Origin: Prunella strophiata
Taxonomy: Eukaryota; Chordata; Aves; Passeriformes; Prunellidae
Assembly (NCBI GenBank): GCA_036583965.1
Contig: JAZBQD010000030.1
Span: forward strand, 84,386,800 to 84,450,799
Direction: 5' to 3'
Length of the DNA: 64,000 nt
Shown in pieces: positions 63,301-64,000 of this stretch. Within the stretch, counting starts at the first letter, position 1, and each line of letters starts with the position of its first letter. The notes below the pieces were generated by a model that saw nothing but the letters and a program-made list of their open reading frames with translations, ran no database searches and was not told where the DNA came from. The translations under genes were made by a program, and so were the position numbers.

Positions 63301-64000
63301 GACATGCTTTGTAAGGAAAAAATAGAAAACAGGAGGGCTCACACAGGTGAAAAGCAATAAGAAATGAGGGTGCAGGTGATGAATCCTGACAAAACCAGGA
63401 ATGCAATGGTAGGAAAAAAGAGAGGTTGCAGCAAGGAAGAAAATGAAGAGAAAAAAGTAGAAGTGGTGGATGGCAAAGGATGGACAGCAAGTAACAAGGC
63501 AGGGAAGGGGTAATCAGAAATCATAGTCTGCATTAAGCCTAAGGTGCCCAAGGGTACCTGGAGAGTGGGTTGGGCTTTGGGGCTGTTCCCCAGGTTTGTC
63601 CTACTGGGCTCTACTGCCCCATTCACAGTGCCACACCACCAAAGCATCAAACACATATTCTCCTGCAGCAGCAAATGAGGCCACACATTACCCAGCTGCA
63701 TTACAACAACAGTGGGGTTAATTTTTCTTATTACTTAATTTCATCAACACTGTGGGCTGGGGAGAGGGGAAGAGTTGTGTAACATGGTGTGATGGGTGGA
63801 AAGTCTCTGAACGTCACTCTGTCTGGTGGCTGCCAGAAATGGGATCTGGCAGCAGCTTCTTAGGACATCAAATACTTAATTAACTGAGCTGCAGAATTGT
63901 AGGGTAGGATTCATACAGTTCCTTCTCTGATGGGAGAGTGTCAGCCTGGACCAGTGCTGTTCTTGGTGAGTCTTTAAAGCTGATGCAACTTATACAGAAG

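Larger units (their letters stand above)
46225..64000 (-). other. AFF3: Partial intron upstream of exon A (at least 17,776 bp)
   Basis: This stretch lies 5' of exon A in the direction of transcription. The preceding AFF exon should encode the ELL-binding segment (a WPPPL or WLPPL-type motif) and end with two bases of a split codon; I did not find it, so the intron probably extends past the window. It contains A runs at 48500-48514, 53121-53147, 56252-56270 (followed by GAAA repeats) and 58660-58679, an antisense LTR (about 59929-60337) and a GC-rich block (60340-61130). No other gene or RNA gene is supported. Confidence 0.75.

Overview
The window is vertebrate nuclear DNA, almost certainly from a bird and probably a passerine. 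The evidence is several CR1 LINE 3' ends (with the avian tail resembling TGATTCTGTGATTCTG), two LTRs of types I recognise from songbird genomes, AT-rich intron-like sequence, and very long reading-frame-poor stretches. No bacterial, plasmid or phage gene organisation is present.

The only protein-coding gene I can support is an AF4/FMR2 family (AFF) gene on the minus strand, best matched by AFF3 (LAF4), a nuclear scaffold of super elongation complex-like assemblies. Three consecutive internal exons are visible: A (46173-46224, 52 bp), B (31356-31396, 41 bp) and C (2222-2387, 166 bp). Each has GT/AG splice sites, and their phases join without a break (A ends on a codon boundary; B ends with AG, which joins the first C of exon C to make AGC, Ser). 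Together they encode about 86 residues: an acidic LEDDLKLSSDEEEN segment, an AAQRSALRVLSD segment, and a Ser/Glu/Asp-rich tract ending in GSKPSHYSSPE. The rest is intron: 14.8 kb between A and B, 29.0 kb between B and C, and partial introns at both window edges. No second gene or RNA gene was found.

The introns hold transposon remains of different ages: an old, decayed CR1/L3-type LINE (about 3190-4190); younger CR1 3' fragments (7052-7575, 8860-8990, 14435-14852, 20835-21232); a MIR-like SINE (37740-37995); two palindromic MITE-like relics (about 8071-8131 and 30703-30811); a sense-oriented LTR (about 44676-45236) about 0.9 kb downstream of exon A; and an antisense LTR (about 59929-60337). 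There are also several long homopolymers, including an uninterrupted T run of 502 bases at 23199-23700 that may be real or an assembly artefact.

I found no undescribed biological system. The most interesting points are a NAGNAG tandem acceptor at the 41-nt microexon B, the 502-nt homopolymer, a fold-back pair of CR1 tails, and an LTR in sense orientation inside the gene.
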